A stretch of DNA of 54,952 nucleotides from positions 1 through 54,952 of the forward strand of contig CAMCWK010000020.1 in assembly GCA_945882615.1 (NCBI GenBank). Direction: 5' to 3'. The DNA comes from Rhizobium sp. Q54 (GTDB lineage Bacteria; Pseudomonadota; Alphaproteobacteria; Micropepsales; Micropepsaceae). Below, in pieces: positions 51,867 to 54,952 of this stretch (positions are counted from its first letter, which is position 1; each line of letters opens with the position of its first letter). Both the position numbers and the translations under genes were made by a program. The notes below the pieces were generated by a model. The model was not told the DNA's origin. It did no database searches and saw nothing but the letters and a program-made list of their open reading frames with translations.

Positions 51867-52805
51867 CTAATTGGTTCGCTTCAGAACCCAGTCGACCACA
51901 TCCTGATGGACAACCGTCCGCTGCAAGTCGCGCAGCAGCATGTGGTAGACCTTGTCATAGCGGCGGACCACGGCCCGGTTCCCAAGTTCCGCGATCACGG
52001 ACTGGGTTGGCTTGGCCGGGATGACCTGATCGTTGGCGCCATAGACCATCAGGATGGGCGGCGGGTTGGCCAGACGGGCCGGCGCTGTGCGCGCCTCGTC
52101 CATCAGATTGACCAGTCCATACAGCGTGTCGGTGCGGGTGCGCTTCTGGAACAGCGGGTCGCGGCCAAGGGCCCGCAGCATCTCGACATTGTCGGACGGG
52201 ATGATGGTGACCACCTTGCTGGCGGCGGAGTTGGACAGGATCACGCCGGGCATCAGATGCGCGGCCAGGAACAGCGCCGCCCGATAGGTTATCGGCATGT
52301 CGGCGCGCGACCATACCGCCGGCGCCACCAGGATCGCGCCGTCCACCGCCGGCGGATTTTGCGAAGCCAGCGCCGTCAGCACCACAGCCCCGCCCATGCT
52401 TTCGCCCAGCGCAAAAACCGGCACGCCGGGATAGCGCAGCCGCGCCGCATCCACCGCGTCCGCGAGGTCGGCGCGCATGGCGTCGGCCCCGGCCCAGACG
52501 CCCGGATCGGCATTCTTGCCGAAGCCGCGCTGGTCATAGGCGATGGTGGTGATGCCTTCCCTCGCCCAGGCCTGGCCCGGCATGTCGAAGGCGTTGGAAT
52601 AATCGCTCATGCCATGCACCGCGACGATCACGGCTTTGGGAGCGCCTGGAGCTTCCCAGCGGCGCAACGGCAATTGCTTGCCGTCGCGCGTCACCAGCGT
52701 CTCATCGCCGATCACGGCGGAACGGCTGGCATCGCGGGGCGCGGATTCGAAAGTGGGGGCGCAGGCGCAAAGACAGGCGGCAAATAGAATGGCGAAACGA
52801 TGCAT
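51867..52805 (-). CDS. alpha/beta-hydrolase, lysophospholipase-like lipoprotein
   Basis: 312 residues. The start HRFAILFAACLCAC resembles a lipobox (L-C-A-C at 12-15), so the protein is likely lipid-anchored. The fold is that of the monoglyceride lipase/lysophospholipase group (Hydrolase_4): IVAVHGMSDYSNAF, YDQRGFGKN, nucleophile elbow GESMGG, MVYGANDQVIPA with the catalytic Asp, and VYHMLLRD with the His. It would cleave lipid esters in the envelope. The gene precedes the small hydrophilic gene by 42 nt and follows the transporter on the same strand. Confidence 0.87.
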   Translation of the reverse strand: MHRFAILFAACLCACAPTFESAPRDASRSAVIGDETLVTRDGKQLPLRRWEAPGAPKAVIVAVHGMSDYSNAFDMPGQAWAREGITTIAYDQRGFGKNADPGVWAGADAMRADLADAVDAARLRYPGVPVFALGESMGGAVVLTALASQNPPAVDGAILVAPAVWSRADMPITYRAALFLAAHLMPGVILSNSAASKVVTIIPSDNVEMLRALGRDPLFQKRTRTDTLYGLVNLMDEARTAPARLANPPPILMVYGANDQVIPAKPTQSVIAELGNRAVVRRYDKVYHMLLRDLQRTVVHQDVVDWVLKRTN

Positions 52806-52850
52806 GCATGGGATCTGGCGGTTGGGACCCGCGAGACTAGGGCCACCCGG

Positions 52851-54101
52851 CTAAAGCGGCAACAAGCCGATCATGGCGCCCGACAGGCTGCTGGCCAGCA
52901 CCCCCGCCACCAGCGCCTTCAGCGCCAGTCCCACGATTTCGTCGCGGCGTTCCGGGATCAGGGCGCTCATGCCAGCAATGAGAAAGCCCACACTGGCGAA
53001 ATTGGCGAACCCGCACAGGGCGTAGACCATGATCATGCTGGAACGCGGCTCCAGCGTGCCAGCCGGCAGCGCCGCCATGCGCAGATAGGCGATCAACTCG
53101 TTGAGGATCACCTTGACCCCCAGCAGGCTGCCGGCCGTCACCATCTGATCGGCCGGAACGCCCATCAGCCAGACCAGCGGCGCGAACAGCCAGCCCAGCA
53201 TGCGTTCCAGCGTCAAGGGCGCGCCCATCACGCCGGGCAGTTGGGCCAGGATGATATTGGCCAGCGCCACCAGCGAGGTCGTCACCACCAGCATGGCGAT
53301 GATCTGCAGGTAAAGCTTCAGCCCGTCCTCGGTTCCGCGCGCCATCGCGTCCATGGTGGAGCGGTAATGCACGCTGGCTTCTTTTTCATTGAGATCAGTC
53401 TCGGCCGGTCCGGGCACCATCAGGCGCGCCATCAGGATGCCCGCCGGCAGCGACATGAAAGACGCCACGAGCAGATGGCCCAGCGCCCCGGGCAGCACAT
53501 TGGCGAGGATGGTGGCGTACAGCACGAACACGGTGCCTGCGATCACCGACAGGCCCACCGTCATCAGGATGAAAAGTTCGGTGCGGGTCAGCCGCGCCAG
53601 ATAGGGGCGGATCATCAGCTGGCCTTCGATATTGCCCAGGAACACCATCGAGGCGGAGGACAGGCCCACCACCCCGCCCAGTCCCAGCGCCTTTTTCAGC
53701 CCCGCCGCCATGGCCTTCACCAGGATGGGGGAAATGCGCCAGTACCACAGCATGGCGGACAGCGCCCCCACCACAATGATCAGCGGCAGGATGGAAAAGA
53801 CCAGATTGATCATGTTGCCGGGATTGGTGACGGCGAAAGGCGCGGCCCCGCCGCCCATGTAACCGAACACAAAGCTGGTGCCGGCATTGGTGGCGGTGGT
53901 GATCGCCATCACCACCTGGTTCAGCGCCAGCAGCAGTTCGCGCGCCACCGGCGCTTTCAGCAGCAGCAGGGCGATAGCGGCCTGGAGCAGCAGCGTGCCG
54001 GCCACCATGCGCCAGTTGAAGGCCTTGCGGTCTTCCGAAAGGGCCCAGGCGATGGCGATGATGACGGCAATGCCCAAGGCGGACTGAAGATGCGGCACCA
54101 T
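52851..54101 (-). CDS. concentrative nucleoside transporter (CNT/NupC family)
   Basis: 416 residues with about ten membrane segments. Family marks are GTSFVFGYMGGGAAPF, VFLGNIEGQLMIRPYL (the G-N-x-E-G substrate/Na+ or H+ region), AMARGTEDGLKLYLQI, and MIMVYALCGFANFASVGF. It imports nucleosides into the cytoplasm against a gradient using Na+ or H+. The start is ATG 54101. It lies upstream of the lipoprotein hydrolase with a 45-nt gap and divergent from the acyltransferase at 54210. Confidence 0.93.
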   Translation of the reverse strand: MVPHLQSALGIAVIIAIAWALSEDRKAFNWRMVAGTLLLQAAIALLLLKAPVARELLLALNQVVMAITTATNAGTSFVFGYMGGGAAPFAVTNPGNMINLVFSILPLIIVVGALSAMLWYWRISPILVKAMAAGLKKALGLGGVVGLSSASMVFLGNIEGQLMIRPYLARLTRTELFILMTVGLSVIAGTVFVLYATILANVLPGALGHLLVASFMSLPAGILMARLMVPGPAETDLNEKEASVHYRSTMDAMARGTEDGLKLYLQIIAMLVVTTSLVALANIILAQLPGVMGAPLTLERMLGWLFAPLVWLMGVPADQMVTAGSLLGVKVILNELIAYLRMAALPAGTLEPRSSMIMVYALCGFANFASVGFLIAGMSALIPERRDEIVGLALKALVAGVLASSLSGAMIGLLPL

Positions 54102-54209
54102 TCGCCCCCGCGAAACATCCGCGCCAAGGCTACATGATTCCGCGCGCGCCTCCCATGACAGAAGGCCGCGCCCAATCTAGAGTCGGCGCAACCAACGCAG
54201 GCGAAAAGC

Positions 54210-54952
54210 GTGACCGGCAAGACGGGCAAGACGGGGACCATCGGAGCGCTGGCGGGCGCGCGCGCCCTGCCGCCCCTGATGATCGTGCTCTATCACTTCA
54301 GCGAAGGCCATCATTACACCGGCCTGATCTGGTTCGACCGCATCGCGGCGCGCGGCTATCTGTGGGTCGAGTTCTTCTTCGCTTTGTCGGGCTTCATTCT
54401 CACCTATGCTTACAGCCACCGGCTGAAAGACCTTTGGCAATGGCGGGGCTATGCCGATTTCCTGCGCGCCCGGCTGATCCGGCTCTATCCGCTGCATCTC
54501 TTCATGCTGCTGTTCGTGCTGGGGATGGTGATCACGCTTCGGGCGCTGGCGGCGGCGGGAGGGTATGTCTCGATCTATGACCTTCCCTGGCATCAGGATG
54601 TCAGTCCCAAGGGTTTTGTGCTGAGCCTCTTTTTGGTTCAGGCTTGGGGCACCATGGACCGGCTGACCTGGAATGGCCTGTCCTGGTTCGTCAGCGTGGA
54701 ATTCGCGCTCTGTCTGCTGTTTCCCGCCCTGCTCTATCTTTCCAATGGACGGACCTGGCGTGGCGCGGCGCTGGTTGCGGCGGGCGTGGCGGGATTGCTG
54801 GCGCTGCTGGCCACCTCCACCCACGGACTGGACATCACCTTTGACTTTGGCGTGCTGCGCGGCCTGGCCGACTTCACCATCGGCGTGGGGCTCGCGGTGC
54901 TGTTCATGCGGGTCCAGGACCAGCCCATTCCCGAATGGACCCATTCGCTGGT
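54210..54952 (+). CDS. acyltransferase 3 family membrane protein, 5' part
   Basis: 247 codons read from GTG 54210 and still open at the window edge. GALAGARALPPLMIVLYHFSEG at the start is the first helix with its conserved His of the acyltransferase 3 family; WVEFFFALSGFILTYAY (the F-F-x-L-S-G-F motif), RARLIRLYPLHLFMLLF and the SWFVSVEFALCLLFP segment (W-S-x-S-x-E-like) follow. Such proteins acetylate or succinylate envelope sugars. No good ribosome site was seen; GTG is used because an ATG at 54279 would cut into the first helix. The family fits the glycan theme upstream but is 9 kb away. Confidence 0.85.
   Translation, partial: MTGKTGKTGTIGALAGARALPPLMIVLYHFSEGHHYTGLIWFDRIAARGYLWVEFFFALSGFILTYAYSHRLKDLWQWRGYADFLRARLIRLYPLHLFMLLFVLGMVITLRALAAAGGYVSIYDLPWHQDVSPKGFVLSLFLVQAWGTMDRLTWNGLSWFVSVEFALCLLFPALLYLSNGRTWRGAALVAAGVAGLLALLATSTHGLDITFDFGVLRGLADFTIGVGLAVLFMRVQDQPIPEWTHSL

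Noticed and set aside
1..54952. CRISPR array, IS element, rRNA operon, toxin-antitoxin or prophage
   Set aside because: No regularly spaced repeats, transposase or integrase motifs, rRNA sequence or phage structural genes were seen.

Overview
The window is about 55 kb of GC-rich, densely coding chromosome. It looks alphaproteobacterial: it has a TonB-dependent receptor start, glutathione reductase, a class II DAHP synthase, citramalate synthase, an ATM1-type exporter, oxygen-dependent HemF, concentrative nucleoside transport, and intergenic palindromes of the kind common in Caulobacter- and Rhizomicrobium-like genomes. The order-level placement is inference from gene content only. No phage, IS element, CRISPR array or plasmid gene was seen. 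One tRNA gene, tRNA-Val(CAC), is present.

Layout. 1-204: start of a TonB-dependent receptor. 671-3746: tightly overlapping trio of carbamoyltransferase, cytochrome c and RraA-like aldolase. 3747-8257: GntR/FCD regulator divergent from an operon of Ldh-type dehydrogenase, iron alcohol dehydrogenase and semialdehyde dehydrogenase, with a striking dyad between them. 8370-12636: SelO, a YaiI-family protein and a DEAD-box helicase, facing a double cold-shock-domain protein. 12669-15520: DUF1272 protein, ATM1-like ABC transporter preceded by a 30-residue membrane peptide, and a LOG-family protein.

15630-28385 is mostly one-directional housekeeping on the minus strand: cimA, cysS, gltX, nadE, a Gfo/Idh oxidoreductase, a membrane protein, class II DAHP synthase, gor and rpiA. 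A lipoprotein hydrolase lies on the opposite strand. 28436-32370: glmU-glmS (UDP-GlcNAc supply) divergent from a phosphoglycolate phosphatase. 32367-34612: single-domain response regulator divergent from a MASE1-like membrane histidine kinase. 34698-34772: tRNA-Val, with inverted and direct copies of its 3' end just downstream.

34862-38774: exported trio of a GH42-like glycosidase, a PPC/DUF296 protein and a beta-propeller. 38930-45263: surface-glycan or glycosylation neighbourhood with a JmjC/cupin-like oxygenase, a FemAB/BioF2-like acyltransferase, a polysaccharide deacetylase, a Wzx-like flippase and a TPR plus GT41 O-GlcNAc-transferase-like protein. 45274-54952: exported amidohydrolase, hemF-hemC, exported propeller protein, FMN alpha-hydroxy-acid oxidase, glutaryl-CoA dehydrogenase, a small hydrophilic protein, lipoprotein hydrolase, nucleoside transporter and the start of an acyltransferase.

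Themes: many genes are coupled by ATGA, TGATG or TAATG overlaps, and three convergent pairs share a 4-nt tail-to-tail stop overlap. Most of the window is ordinary core genome. The points most worth a second look are the concentric dyad at 4477-4516, the GT41/flippase/JmjC neighbourhood, the exported PPC-domain operon, the hairpin that encloses the rpiA start codon, and the tRNA-Val 3'-end copies.
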